From the NCBI GenBank assembly GCA_947396885.1, contig OX377205.1, forward strand, positions 76,046,969-76,110,968: a DNA stretch of 64,000 bases. The letters are read 5' to 3'. Origin of the DNA: Heligmosomoides polygyrus polygyrus. Its lineage: Eukaryota; Nematoda; Chromadorea; Rhabditida; Heligmosomidae. A program made the position numbers and the translations under genes. This document shows, piece after piece, positions 21,570-33,284 of the stretch. Position 1 is the stretch's first letter; every line of letters starts with the position of its first letter. The notes below the pieces were generated by a model. It did not search any database. It was not told the origin of the DNA and was given only the letters and a program-made list of their open reading frames with translations.

Positions 21570-22375
21570 ATATTGTGTGATCTTTAGCAGCCCGCTCCTT
21601 GGACGTTGCTTTATGGTGATAATGTAATGCTCGCTAGCGACGACAGGATTGAACTCCAGAGGCAGGTATAAGCGTGGTGCGATCGCTTGAGGAGATTTGG
21701 GCTTAAATTTAACGGGAAAAAGACCGAGTACCTGACCACTGACGAAAATGAGTCCAGCAGTCGCGTCCGATGGCAGCGCGCTCTTGAAGTGAACTCAAGA
21801 ATGAATGCAGCTCGGTCCAAATGGCGCTCTTTAACGAGAGTGCTCTGCGACAAGAAGACACCAGAGCGGCTTAAATCGAAGATCTACAGAGCAGTCGTTC
21901 GACCAGTAGCTATTTACGAAGCTGAGTATTGGCCCGTTACCAAAGAAATTGAAAGGCGCCTCAGCCTGATGGAAACTAAGAGGCTGCCGTGGACGGCCGG
22001 AGTTACGCGTTTGGATCGAGTACGCAACGATCCCATGCGGCGGAGGTTCGCTGTCACCCCCCTATTTCAGGGAGTAAGCGGAACTTGTCTGCGGCCACGT
22101 CCTTAGCGCAGAAGATGACACCGTCCGAAAGACTGGTTTTAACCTTAATACCTTGTGCCCGGCACGCAGCCATGAGGGCGAGCAAAACAACTGTGGTTGG
22201 ATTCACTGCATCAGTACTTGAAGATGGCTTGGTTGCACCCTGTTCAAGTATTTGATCTGGAAAAGTGGCGCCAACATTCCAGGAATGCGGATTACGCAAT
22301 CCTGCGGGCAAACGCTGAAGAAGAAAAAGAATAAGAAGAAAAAGAATAGGAAGAAGAGGAAAAACAAGTGCACAC
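21570..22375 (+). pseudogene. RTE-like reverse transcriptase C-terminal remnant
   Basis: The plus strand reads RRFGLKFNGKKTEYLTT, LKSKIYRAVVRPVAIYE and WPVTKEIERRLSLMETKRLP, the standard C-terminal half of an RTE-clade protein. An internal deletion joins NESSSRV to the following block. From 22070 the match continues in other frames, ending in a GAA-rich tail at about 22318-22365, as RTE elements usually do. Confidence 0.85.
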
Positions 22376-22414
22376 AAATCGATCACGAAAGGTAAGCACG
22401 TTTATTACGTCTGC

Positions 22415-22578
22415 CTAGTATCCCTTAATAAAAACTTCGTAAAATTCAGCGAAGAGTAAGACTAGTGCCGAAGCGATCTGAACACAACACGCCAGCGTCC
22501 ACATGAAATTTCCCGAGCCGCCAGGTAAGCGGACCATACAGAAGATCAGGATGCCTATCACACTGGGAGTGAACACTT
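22415..22578 (-). CDS. Terminal exon of membrane-protein gene, copy M
   Basis: The acceptor TTTTTACAG at 22579 opens 164 nt ending in TAG. The frame encodes VFTPSVIGILIFCMV, then WTLACCVQIASALVLLF, two likely membrane helices, and a short tail EFYEVFIKGY. The exon starts in phase 1, as does its counterpart in copy P (40444-40607), which has the same length and a clearly similar protein. The family was not recognised, and the protein is probably polytopic. The intron to the previous exon is 588 nt. Confidence 0.75.
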
Positions 22579-23166
22579 CTGTAAAAACGTCCTTATTAGT
22601 GATTGTCGCTAGTATTATGGGAAAATTGATGAGCGAAGAGCTCAATCCTTGTTGGTGGTGGCCACAGTGAAACGATTTAGTATGAGCTGACTGTGCTTAG
22701 TATTGAAATATGTTGAACTCACTCCTAACTGAACTAGCGAAGTCGAATTAAATAAGACAAAACATGAGAATATACTACATTCGTATGTTAGCTCTGAACA
22801 TTTGGAAATGATTATGACGTGAAGTACGTTGTCTCGTTGTGTCTCAAACGTTAAGTGATTGGATGTCTCGTCCTAATTTTTTATTTTACCGGTTTTAATT
22901 GTCTTATCTGCTAGCCGGTGATCCGCGCTTGATGCAAATCTAGTAAGGGGAGCCTTTGTGTAGAGAACGGTCCTTTATAGGTTTCCCTCTCCCGACTAGG
23001 ATTTTGGAATTTAAGCCTATCTGGGCAACCAGATCAGTGTAGTTTTCTTATTTCTATATGTTGTTGCCCATTTATTGTGCTTCTCTATGTCAGGAAATCG
23101 TATAAGATTGCCCACCATCAAATAGGATTGCATTTAGCTAAGTATCAGTAATAACTGGTGACCTAC

Positions 23167-23249
23167 CAGCGGCATACATTAACTTCAGCTGATTGTCGTA
23201 CTCTCTAACCATCTGACGCATGTCGAATCGGCCATCGATGTTGTTCGCC
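23167..23249 (-). CDS. Penultimate exon of membrane-protein gene, copy M
   Basis: Between the acceptor CACCTCAG and the donor GCTG|GTAGGT, 83 nt encode NNIDGRFDMRQMVREYDNQL and then a hydrophobic lead-in to the last exon. Copy P has an 83-nt exon in the same phase with the same NIDGRFD motif. The frame stays open upstream to about 23385 (GVFGYSIRKPFPLKLAKLN), so the exon may be longer. The function is unknown; this is a charged loop before the last two helices. Confidence 0.72.
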
Positions 23250-23656
23250 CTGAGGTGATAATATAGTATATCACCAATTATTCGCTTCAATTTGGATTCA
23301 TTCAGCTTAGCAAGTTTTAAAGGAAAGGGCTTTCGTATGCTGTACCCAAATACTCCCTTTTTGTGTAAAACACATAGGCTTAAGGATTACTGTAATTATT
23401 TTGTGAAGGCAAAGCATGGAATACTCATACAGCCATGGATATCTGACGAGTAAATAATATGGGAGGACCCTCGTTTACGAGCTATCAAGCCTTACCGTAC
23501 CACCGCTGATTGCTTGATGCTTCATTTTTCAACCCTCCGCCCGATGCGTCTATTGGCGGCGGCGCTCAGACACATAGAAAAAAGATGGTGTTCAACTAGC
23601 TGTCAATCTTTCAGTGTCAGTCCTATATCGCTTCGAAGCTGTCCCTATCCCCGCAA

Positions 23657-23945
23657 TCACTCGGTATGCTTCTGAAAGGCTTCGGCGCTATCTTGACTTT
23701 GACTCCGCTTAACTGATAAGATCGGGCAGCTGACGCAGTGGACGTAGTGGTTTTTTGAACCATAAGGTCGTTCGACAATCCGCGGCCCTTGAAGAACCTT
23801 ATTTGGATTCATCGGCAGCCGATCTCCAGCGTTGACCATGACTGGCGAGTACACGTCCATCAATCGCGCTCCCATGCAGCTGAATTCGGCGTGGCTTGGT
23901 GCAACCCAACTGAGGAGGGGGGACTGAGTGGTGAAGAAATAGTCA
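23657..23945 (-). CDS. Unrecognised open frame upstream of copy M
   Basis: After an acceptor-like TTCACCACTCAG the minus strand is open for about 95 codons to a stop at 23657, including MGARLMDVYSPVMVNAGDRL and KVLQGPRIVERPYG. It could be an earlier exon of the membrane-protein gene or part of an unknown repeat. No counterpart was found near copy P. Confidence 0.25.
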
Positions 23946-24179
23946 CGTTATCTTCGCTCAAACAATTTCAAGGGATGTGGAGGTAAGGTACAGGGAAGGG
24001 AAGCAATTAGCGCATTTTAAGGTGGCCTCTGCGTAGGATTGCACCTATAGCTTTCGATGCGAACCATTTCTGAATGCATCGACCTTTGGATCGAAAGCAT
24101 CTCCAGTTGTTTCTTAATAGCGACATCACAAGAGTCCCATATTGATGAGCGTTTGCAGGCAATGAGGTTTGGTTTTCTG

Positions 24180-24415
24180 CACATACATGGAGGTTGCGCA
24201 CATTTCTGGTCCGAATTCCTCCGCCCAGGCCAATCAACGCTTCGATCCCTCCGGAGTCAGTAAATTGGTGCCAGGCTTCTCTGGGAAGGGTAAAGCGCTT
24301 ATCGTTAGTTGTATATGGGCTGCCCATTGCAAGTCATTATATTGCGAAATACGCATCCAATTCGCCCCCACGACATCTCGTAGAAGCAGAATGCCGGCAC
24401 ATCCCAAATCGAATT
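24180..24415 (+). mobile_element. SINE-like family A, copy 3
   Basis: The plus-oriented core CCAGGCCAATCAACGCTTCG, GGTGCCAGGCTTCTCTGGGA and the 3' part CGACATCTCGTAGAAGCAGA match the other copies. Confidence 0.75.
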
Positions 24416-24417
24416 GA

Positions 24418-26125
24418 GTGCAAGATTCCGTTTGGTTTCATAGAGACGAGATACTTAACCTCCTGCTCAAATGGCCGTCTAGCTTCTCGGTAACACCAGA
24501 CAATGTTCCCTTTAGCTTTGTAAAGAAAATTGCTCCACATCTGGTGACTCCCCTAGAGTTCATTTTTAGTAAGAGTTTTTTCTTGCGGAAGTTCCGTTGA
24601 AATGACAGCATTCACTTGTTACTCCCTTGCCGAAAAAGCGGCCTTTTAATGTAGCTAGTAACGGTAGAGCAATTAGTATTACTTCTATTTTTTGTCGACT
24701 TTTTAAAAAGATTTTAAGGAATAGAATTGTGGTGCATCTGGATAAATTTCTTTTTTTTTATTCCGGAATGTCACCACGGATTTAGAAAAGGAAAATCCAC
24801 GGTTAGTCAGATGCTTGAACACATGAATGATTGCACTTTAGCTCTAGATAATAAGTACTCAGTGGATGGTGTCTACTTCGATTTTACAAAAACCTTCGAT
24901 AAGGCGTCTCACAATTTGCTAATCAAAAAACTTGACATAGTTAGAATTCACCCCAGAATTGTAGCTTGGATAAAGGATTCTTTGAGCGGTCGCATGTTCC
25001 AGGTACGAGTTAAGGATTCTCTTTCTAGCATTAGACCTATTTTCAGCGGCGTACCACAAGGGGCGTTTTATACCCCATTCTCTTTAATATTTACATTTTT
25101 GATTTGCCTGCAAAGGCTGGTAGCGACGTGAAAGTATACAAAACTGCCGATTGTATCTTGGATGTAACGGCGATTCAACAAGCTGTCGATAGTGTGTATA
25201 CTTGGTCTCAACATTGGGGTTTACCAATCTCGTTTGAAAAAAACTGAAGTCCTTCGCTTGGGATCCAACAACTCTAAAGCAGATTACACAATAAGAAACC
25301 ATATTCTGGCAAAAGCTACTGAGTTGAAGGACCTCGGATTTATGATCAATTTTAAGCTTTCTTTTGATATGCATTGTGACAATATTGCCTCAAAAGCTGA
25401 GCAAAGAGTGTTCCTACTCTTTAAGGTGTTGCGCAGCAGAGATCGTAGCGTATTGGTAAATGCTTATAAAATGTACGTTAGGCCTATTGTCGAGTATGGA
25501 ACTTGCATATTTTATCCACATAAGAAGATTATAATTCAAAGGTTAGAAAGTTCAAAATAACTTTACAAGGAAGCTCTTAATTAGAGCTCTAGGTTTCGCA
25601 TATAAGAGCATTCCACGTGGTGCCATCAGAAACAAGATTCTAAACCTTGAACCTTTACAAAGAAGGAGGGTAAAAAATGATTTTATAATGGTCCACAAGA
25701 TTTTGCATGGGAACGTTGGGTTGAAGTACCGGAATTCTTTGGTTTGGCGTCATCGTATTAGAGGTGGGTCTTACAAACTTCACGTAAAAACGTCAAAAAC
25801 GTCTCAACGTCGCAACTTCTTCACAGTTCGTGCAGGCCTGGAGTACGCTAGGTTGAACAAAAGAATTCATTTTCCTGACAATCTCAATAGCTTTAAAAAA
25901 GTTCTCCATAAACACTTGAAGTGATTCCGTAGCAGTTCCTGAGTTAGTGTTGTAGCAATGTTCCCTCTTTCTTTTTCCTTTCTTTTAGGCACCTTCTCTT
26001 CATTTGTGTTGTTTTACATTCCGTTTTGTTTACTGTTACGTATAGGATCACCGGTACTTCTTGGTTCTTTTATTACCTCACATGCGCTATGTGCATGTAA
26101 TAAAGTTGAAACTTGAAAGTTAAGT
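24418..26125 (+). mobile_element. CR1-like element, 5'-truncated 3' half
   Basis: Reverse transcriptase blocks run on the plus strand from about 24450 (FSVTPDNVPFSFVKKIAP) to the stop at 25924. About 190 bases of 3' untranslated sequence follow, ending TAATAAAGTTGAAACTTGAA. The 5' half is absent. Confidence 0.8.
24727..25924 (+). pseudogene. CR1-like reverse transcriptase, three frames
   Basis: Blocks in successive frames are HHGFRKGKSTVSQMLEHMND and DFTKTFDKASHNLL, then FSGVPQGA (24727-25131); KTEVLRLGSNNSKADYTI and VLVNAYKMYVRPIVEYGT (25192-25560); and RNFFTVRAGLEYARLNKR to a stop (25688-25924). The YADD-type motif region is degraded (VYKTADCI). It is inactive. Confidence 0.85.
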
Positions 26126-26159
26126 AACACCGTTCTTTTATTCTCCAATTTGGAGTTGT

Positions 26160-26325
26160 GAGCATGGTGGCGCAGTCGGAAGAAGAGCCGACTGTCCCAT
26201 GTAGCCGATTCCAGGTTCCTCGTTCTGATTTACCGTCCAGTCCAACCAAGCCTTCCATCTGGAGTGGGCTATCTGGTGCCAGATAGTTTCGGCCGCTTGG
26301 GAACAATGAACACTGACTTGTCCCG
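26160..26325 (+). mobile_element. SINE-like family A, copy 4, with complete 5' promoter
   Basis: ATGGTGGCGCAGTCGGAAGA is a good A-box-like start, and GATTCCAGGTTCCTCGTTC lies in the B-box position. The core AACCAAGCCTTCCATCTGG follows. This copy shows the tRNA-like 5' end best. It is cut on the right by a fold-back MITE. Confidence 0.75.
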
Positions 26326-26327
26326 TA

Positions 26328-26552
26328 AAGTGCCCCACACACTTCTGCGGCGTTGCCGTTGCTCTATCCTTAACCATAGGGCAGGGACGCAGAGAGCACC
26401 GCCAGCGGCGCCGGGAATCTGTCTGCGCTCTGCCTTTTCGCACCCGCAGACGATGATCATGCCGTTCAGCGGCTCCGGCGGCCGCCGCTGAACGGCATGA
26501 CTCATCGCTTTCGCCGTCCGTCCCGCCGTTCGCTGCAGAAGTATGCAGAGCT
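26328..26552. mobile_element. GC-rich fold-back MITE with central palindrome
   Basis: The left end AAGTGCCCCACACACTTCTG and the right end GCAGAAGTATGCAGAGCTTT are inverted and related to the family ends at 28893-29407. Centrally, ATGCCGTTCAGCGGC is repeated inverted around a 7-base centre (about 26459-26500). Confidence 0.75.
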
Positions 26553-26892
26553 TTAAGATGTTCTCGTCTGAAGAACAAGATTGACAGCGGCCATTTATCA
26601 GGCTTCAATTTTGGAGACGACAATGCCAAGATTTATGGAAAGTCATACGTGGACAGTACTGTAGCTGTAGTGTTCCAACTGTCTTGTTCATCAGTTCTCC
26701 ACTGCAGGTGATCATTGATCACCACTGATATCATCAGACGCGCAACGCATTCTGCACAGAATTTCAATAGAATGAACTTTCAATTGCATTCTAGTTAGAA
26801 ACGTACCTCCTTTACAGGCAATCACAGAAGGAGCTAGGTTTCTAACTTGAACGTGATTTAGCCTTGGAGCGGTGGTCTGTTAGAGAAAATGT

Positions 26893-27388
26893 GGATCTAT
26901 CCTAGTCCGGGGGGGGCCACATAAATAAAAAATATATGTAACGAATCCATTTGAGACTTACCGAGCGGCTCCTACAGAACAACATCTAAACCTAAACAAG
27001 AAAAGTCGCGAAGAAAAAAACGAAAAAACACATTTGTTGCGGTTGTAAGCAGGCAAAGTTGTGTGCCCTCCTTACCATGTTAGATCCTGGTTATAACATG
27101 TCAGGCGGTGGTCAGCACGCGGCATGCGGCTTCATGCGCCCTCCTCACCATGGTAGACCCTGGTTATAACATGTCAGCCGGCGGTCAGCACGCGGCATGC
27201 CTCCATTCCGTCGCTCTTTGCCCGCCGAGATGGTTGTAAGCCGGGGCGATTTGTTATTTTCATGTTTGTTCGTTCGATTTTTAGTCCAGTTTAGGTTTCA
27301 TTTCGTTCTCTAGGAGCCGCTAGGTAAGTTTCAATTTATTTTGTTACCTATTTTTTAGTTATGTGGCCCCCCGGACTAGGATAGATCC
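26893..27388 (+). mobile_element. 496-bp fold-back element with G-run ends and internal tandem repeat
   Basis: GGATCTATCCTAGTCCGGGG at the left is mirrored at the right (CCCCGGACTAGGATAGATCC), and the inner flanks (CCACATAA / TTATGTGG) also mirror. The interior has two tandem units of about 73 bp containing CCTGGTTATAACATGTCAG and CAGCACGCGGCATGC. A second copy in opposite orientation starts at 63581. No coding capacity was seen. Confidence 0.85.
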
Positions 27389-27439
27389 GAAAATGTCACC
27401 ATTTGGCGTAACGGAAGGAAGCTCTACAGGTTCGATTTT

Positions 27440-27590
27440 GGAGCGAAGTGGGCGCAATGGCGGAGGAGGAGGCAGCCCATGTGCTTCTCTCATGCAGAAC
27501 ATAGCAGTCGGATACGGAGACGTGGAATTTCCTACATTGTACGTAACCGGACGCATACGTGCAACGCAGGTTGCAAAAGATTGGGCTTAG
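27440..27590 (+). repeat. 150-bp dispersed repeat, partner at 39000-39125
   Basis: AGAACATAGCAGTCGGATA and TACATTGTACGTAACCGGAC match AGAACGTAGTAGTCGGATA and the following bases at 39040-39120. An open frame over it is shared only in part, so I treat it as a repeat and not a gene. Confidence 0.6.
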
Positions 27591-27599
27591 GTCAAACTA

Positions 27600-28880
27600 T
27601 ACATCTCGCGCGAACTAAACGGGTAAAAACTCGCCTTACACGAGGGATGCCACGTCAGCTCGTACTTGTGTTTGAGTACTGATAGGCTGCCCCCCTCTTC
27701 CGCACATTGCGCCGCGATGTGTTAGGGAAAAGGATCATTTCCGTCCTCCATTTTTCTTGTTTCTCAAATTATATGACCATTATTTGCGTTTTTTCGTTTG
27801 CGCTTTTGAGAGGAAGATCGCATGATTGAAGATTGTATTGCTTGCTCGTATCGTTCAATACTATGGAAGTTTTAGCATGAAGGTCAAGTACAGCCTGAAG
27901 ATCTGGACGATAAATTTTATAATCACATTGATGAAAGCCACCGCTACAATCGCTGTGGAAGTCGAATTAGAGGCTTCGCCGCCTAGTTAGGGGAAGGACT
28001 CCGGGGCGTGGTCCATCCAAGTTGTGCCGAAGCTGCTTTCGTCGCCCAGGGGACTGGGTGGGTTCTGCGGGTTCTGCGCTCTTCGCGCGCAAAAGCGCAT
28101 ACAGATAGAGTGCATACAGCTGGAAAAATGCACAGAAAACGCAAGAAAATTGTGCAGACGTCAAAACCCCTCAAATTTCAACCAGTCAATTTAAATGTAA
28201 AAATGCTGCAACGCATGAGCACCTAGTCTCCGACCTCCCTCGCATGACGCAACGCCACTACCATTCCCCCACGATCCACTTGCCGGGACTGTCATCGCGA
28301 GCGTACATTGTTTTTCGTGTGCATTGATCGAATGTCCACGTGGTCGCCTACGCATCCCACGTGTGCGGCGCGTCGAAAAAATGCGCCGCATCTCAATTTA
28401 CACGCTCTTATGCCATGCCTTTAATCCGACTTCCCTTCAGTTATCTTAGCAATTCCCTGTGAAAGCTGAACAAATGTGGTTGCAAGATGAAATTACCATC
28501 GTTTTCCGATTACGTAAAGATTGTAAAGGCACAACGCAATCGAGAATACAAACGTCAACATGCCCAAGTAGTCGACGTGAGCATATAGCACAAATATCTG
28601 AAATTTTGTGAACGCTTTCCATCCTGTAACAAGACTTTCGTTAAACATCGACTCACTTCAATTATCACACACACTAGTTGCGCAGTTCTTGAATTACTGA
28701 CGAGAGAAGGATAACTATATGTTGCCTAAACAAATCTGCTCAAATGCGTTTCCCTCAGGTCATGGATGCAATCCTGGTTGTATGGGCTACCTACAATCGT
28801 GGCAATTGCTTCTCTATTGTACCTCACGACCCATCCCATTGCATGTTTGAGTCCCTGATGTCACGAGACTGCCACCGAAT
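27600..28880. other. No gene seen; GC-rich patch at 27990-28090
   Basis: The patch with GGACTCCGGGGCGTGG and repeated GGGTTCTGC is unexplained. The rest is AT-rich with no credible exon. Confidence 0.4.
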
Positions 28881-28892
28881 TTGAGGTTCTTA

Positions 28893-29407
28893 AGGGCTCC
28901 GCACACTTTTGCGGCGTTGCCGCAGCCCTATCCTTCAACATGGGGCAAGGACGCAGAGGCCGCCGGCAACGGCAGCCGGCGCCGTCCCGCACCAGCACAC
29001 TTTTCCGGCATTGCCGCACCGACGGCAACAATGAATGAAATCATTGTTGCCGTCGGTGCGGCAATGCCGCAGGCAGACACTGTCTGCACTCTAGCCGATC
29101 GCGAAGCTTCTTGAAGAAAAATCTGAAAACAAGGAAGCAAAATCTCGGGGAGAGCTGACGTTGCCGGAGAGCTGATGACGATGGAGATTCTCAGCTGAGT
29201 TCTTCATTCGGGCGCGCGTCTCTCATCGGAGCGCGCTTTCCTTCTATGCGAGTAGGATCCGACTGGAGTTCGCTGCGACGGCGCCGTGCTGCGGCAACGC
29301 CGAAGAACGGCGCCGTCGCAGTGGGGAGGAGCGCCGCAACTTGAAGGCTCCGCCCCACTTTTGCCGGCTGCCGGCTGCGGCAACGCCGCAGAAGTGTGCG
29401 GAGCCCT
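28893..29407. mobile_element. 515-bp GC-rich fold-back MITE, exact ends, TTA duplication
   Basis: The left end AGGGCTCCGCACACTTTTGC and the right end GCAGAAGTGTGCGGAGCCCT form about 31-bp inverted repeats. TTA flanks both sides (28890-28892 and 29408-29410). Inside lie a perfect 29-bp-arm hairpin (29006-29069) and a second palindrome near 29277-29322. Other copies are at 7013, 26328, 38535 and 57331. Confidence 0.9.
29006..29069. repeat. Perfect 29-bp-arm hairpin
   Basis: Positions 29006-29034 are exactly the reverse complement of 29041-29069, with the 6-base loop ATGAAA. It lies inside the fold-back MITE. Confidence 0.95.
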
Positions 29408-29410
29408 TTA

Positions 29411-30010
29411 GAGTAGAAGGGTTGCAGTTACGGAAGTTACCAGGCGGTTCGCGCAAACTAAGATTGCACCAAGCCATGCCCCTCTATGCATCACCCACCA
29501 TTTCTGCTAAGGAGTTGAAGCTAGTTGCCTAGTTGATGAAATGAACCTCACTGGGCAGTCGTCTTTATCAGTACGACGTATCGCAATTCGTTCTGCGTAA
29601 CCACTTGTTTGACTTGTTACCAACTGCGGAGATGGTCTCATTTTTTAGCTTGAACTAGTAGAGGTTACACAACACCGCTGATCTGATACTGATGGCGGTG
29701 AGCTTTGCAGTTGTTATCTAGAGCAACCACTTGCAATTAGCAACAGAACCTAGCCACAAGCCATGATCCAGATTTAGGATGTGTCCACTTGAGACCTCTT
29801 GTGTCTTCGCATCACTACTCCACCTCCTACCAATTCATGTCTTTACGTGTTCCAGAGGGCTGTGTGCGAACTGCTTGACTGTGGCTAAAGCCCGAGTTGT
29901 TAAAAACTGTTCCGGAAATTGTTTCTTTGTTTCGTAATTTCACTTTTCTAATCTCAACTAGGAATGCCGTTTTAGACTTCCGTTTGACTATCATCAGAAC
30001 TAGAAAACAT
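29411..30010. other. No feature seen
   Basis: No credible exon or element between the MITE and the next inverted-repeat element. Confidence 0.4.
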
Positions 30011-30011
30011 T

Positions 30012-30202
30012 AGGCGCGAGACTCGTAGACGACCTACAGCAATCTAACGTAGAAAATACTGCCGAAATCACTGATAGCGTTAACGTATCAAGCGATACGG
30101 TGAAGCATTTTACCATATCACTTACTGATAAGCCGCGCTATCAGGAATCTCGGCTGTAATTTTTCCGTTAAATTGCTATAGGTCGTTGCTGAATCCGGCC
30201 CC
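30012..30202. mobile_element. TIR element of the GGCCAGATTC family, copy 1
   Basis: ACGACCTACAGCAATCTAAC at the left is mirrored by GTTAAATTGCTATAGGTCGT at the right, and the right end runs into GAATCCGGCCCC. The middle has the family's AATACTGCCGAAATC and CTGATAGCG segments. The related copy at 57161-57682 has clearer ends. Confidence 0.7.
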
Positions 30203-30633
30203 AGGTTTGGTTGTACTTTACGTTGCATGGCTTTTTATTTCTTCCATGACTTTTAAGCAGTATCAAATAAACCCTGCGCTCGATTTGATTTGAGCCCAAC
30301 AACAAAGATTACGACCTCCTTAAAGCAGTTAATTTCAAAGAAAGATCCTCTAATAGGTGCCAGTCTTGATCGATGGGCCCGCTCTGCACCCTTTCTACAA
30401 CTGATAGCGGCACTGTGCGTGTTGAGGAGGGGGGGGGGAGGAACTGCTAAAGCCACTAGAACCAAATCGGAATAGATGCATGGTATAGGAACGTGTTGGA
30501 ACGGGGCACACTTGGTAGACGCGCCGCGCATGTGGGCTGTATCAGCGTCCACATGGGCATTCGATCGAGGCACATCGGCCTCTTGTACAACCGCGGTGGC
30601 ACTACTAGCACGTGGATCGTCGCGCAATGTTAT

Positions 30634-31397
30634 TTATTTATTTATGCGCCAAAAGGCGCGCTAATACAACGACACAGTAGAACAACAAAGAACAGTAGGC
30701 AAGTTACTGTGAGAGACATCAAGAGGCTGACAGCCCACACCAAAGGATAAGAGATTGGAGGTGGCCTTCCCTGATAAGGCTCCTAAGAGATAACCAGCGA
30801 AAGAACGAAGCATAGCGATAACTGCTAAGCTTGTCTGGTAGCCGGGCTGAGCCTAAGAGGTATCTCCGGTCATGAGCTGAGTTTGTGGGAATCAAAAGCA
30901 TAGCATGTACTATGTTCAGGAAGGGAAAACTTAAAAGAGAAAGAGAATCAAAGTAATTTACCCTAGCTGCTCAGCAATTTGCACAGCTGCTTAACGCCTT
31001 GAATACAAGTCAAAAGAAAGAACCGAAAATGAACAGAAGCATAGAGCTCGGAACGCTCTTCTACAGAGTTATACTAGCTAACACAATCAGAGACTCCAAT
31101 AGCAGATAGGATGTCTATTTTCTTAAGCACAGTCTTGGATTGTAAGGACCTTTGGCAATGAGCTGCAGGAAGACGTTCATGCCACTTCGTGCAGTGAACC
31201 ACAAAAGAATTACGGCACAATCCTAGTGGGTAACGGTCCGAATGTGATAATCCAAATTGAAGCATCCGCGTCTCCCATGTCATGGTCGAAAGCGCAAGTC
31301 GTTTGATGATTGTAGTCGACGTTCTCCTCTTATATAAAAGCTTAAATGCAAATACTAAGTCAGCAAACATCATTCGATAGTAAAGAGTTTTTAACAC
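30634..31397 (-). pseudogene. LINE 3' end with hairpin and ATAAA tail
   Basis: The minus frame at 31074-31397 reads FADLVFAFKLLYKRR and LGLCRNSFVVHCTKWHERLP, a LINE C-terminal pattern. The 3' untranslated region ends in a small stem (GCGCC, TTTT, GGCGC) followed by repeated ATAAATAAATAAA (about 30634-30655, minus strand), marking the insertion end. Confidence 0.6.
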
Positions 31398-32179
31398 TAA
31401 GTTGTAATTGTGTCATGCCATGTAGATACATTTCATAAAATAATTGTGTTGGTCGACTCTTCGGTCGATATCCAAAGGCCTTGGATATCACAAGTCTATT
31501 TGCATCAATGCCATCGCTCTTACACCCTTCTCCTCTCAACTGCTCTCAATACATTTATAAAAAAATTGAAAACTATAAGCGATGCTATACATTCTAGGCC
31601 CATCTAATCGACTACTTCCAGAAGACTACTTCAGATCAGCCAGACTAGGATGTGTTGCCATTTGGAAGAGATTGCTTTTTTCCGATGACAATATTACCGC
31701 AATACCTGTTACTAATACGATGTATTTGTTTTTTGTCTGCTTATTCTTGTTCGTTAGTTGACGTTCTTTGGTTGTATTTCGGCCGTCGTCATACCCCTTG
31801 ACTTCACAACGTGGATATCGGAAATGTTGGCGGACCTACTAAGACGGTGGCCAGAGCCCATTCTACGCCTCATCCCTTCAAAGCTAGGACTTCCAGTGAT
31901 GGCGGCCCACTGCCCTTCTGAACTGAGCTGTCCTCTGTCCTTCCCGCCCCCCCCCCCATCAACTGGAGTGGTCATCGGTTAATACCGTTTTACATATATT
32001 TTATATATAGCCTTGTAAACTATGCCTATACTGCTTTTTCTCGTAGCGATAAGAAATAGAACGAAATAAATTCAATAAATAAAAAGTTTACCTAACGTTT
32101 TCGTTTTAAAAGTTGTTGTGTGATTTTGTGTTTTATGAAGAAGAGCGAGGGTAAACTCCCCCCTCCACTCTCTCTAGGC
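31398..32179. other. No gene confirmed
   Basis: A 75-codon plus frame at 31758-31982 (FTTWISEMLADLLRRWPEP) has no splice signal that I trust and no known domain. A C run follows at about 31949. Otherwise unremarkable. Confidence 0.35.
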
Positions 32180-32181
32180 TA

Positions 32182-33284
32182 TAGTTGCGCTCTCACAAAA
32201 AATTCGAATAACCGAATGTATTCGAATAGCGACGATTTTCGGCCATTCCAATGGCCGAAAATCTGAATAACATTCGAAAAACGCGTTTTTTCGAGCATTA
32301 AAAATTCGAATACATTCGAAAATCGCGTTTCTTCGAGCATTCGAATTCGAATGCTCGAATATTCATTCGAGCGTAGCTGGGGTTTTGGGAGGGAGAATCA
32401 TTTCATCAAAGCAAATACAGGGTGTGTCAAAAACACTGTTTGAAAGGTGATAACATTGCTCACGGTAAGGATACTGAAGAAGTTAAGGGCTTACATGAGA
32501 ACTTAAGAAAATGAAAACTTTCTGACATATTAGCGGTACAGATAGCGCAACGTACTCGTCTGATGCTTGCCTTTTACATTCGATTGATTGTGTTTCACTC
32601 GAATAGTAATTGTAAATTCTCTTTTAAGGAACCTTGCTGTTCGTGCTTCGTTTAATGTTTAAAACTTAAAAACACACTATGGCTTGCGAAAAATGCAGGT
32701 ACTGATTGAAAGGTTCTAACATTGCTTCCAGTGAAACTTTTGGAGCTATTTGAAACTCGAAACACAGAGAAACGTGATTTCTGGCGTGCAAGTAGTCAAG
32801 ATTGCGCCATGCCTCGCCCGATACCTTGCATTTCAGACTTGATTAATTGTGCATGGATGACGCGACTAGGTGGTACTTTGGAGAAGTAGTAGCTGGATCG
32901 CCTCTGCACTTCGGCGATGTTTTCGATTTTCTAGTAGCACTTCAGGATAACTTCTTCCCTTCGAAGGGAAGCCTAGGGCCGGTTATTAATCTTGTTGTGG
33001 GCTCTCATATGTAGAAGGCGTTATTAGAGCGATAGCGAGAACGGCGAATTGTGTAATCAAGAAACTCACATGTTACGCGTCTTTTACGTGATTGTGAGGT
33101 TCTAAATGTTAGAAGCACAGCACAGATTAAAAGGCCAAGTAGTAGCGTTTGGTGGGATGCGATAGAGCCAATCTCGCATTTTTTCGAGCATTCGAATTCG
33201 AATACATTCGAAAATCGCGTTTTTTCGAACGGTCGAATACGAATATTCGAATTCGAATGCTCGAATATTCATCGGGCACAACTA
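32182..33284. mobile_element. Putative DNA element with ATTCGAAT-rich ends
   Basis: TAGTTGCGC at the left and GCACAACTA at the right are inverted, each flanked by TA. Both subterminal regions (32195-32370 and 33175-33270) are packed with ATTCGAAT, CATTCGAA and TTTTTCGAGCATT units in both orientations. The interior is non-coding. The boundaries are inferred from the short inverted ends. Confidence 0.5.

Noticed and set aside
27363..27590. 75-codon plus-strand gene beside the fold-back element
   Set aside because: It starts inside the element end, and its 3' part is a dispersed repeat also found at 39000 without the open frame.
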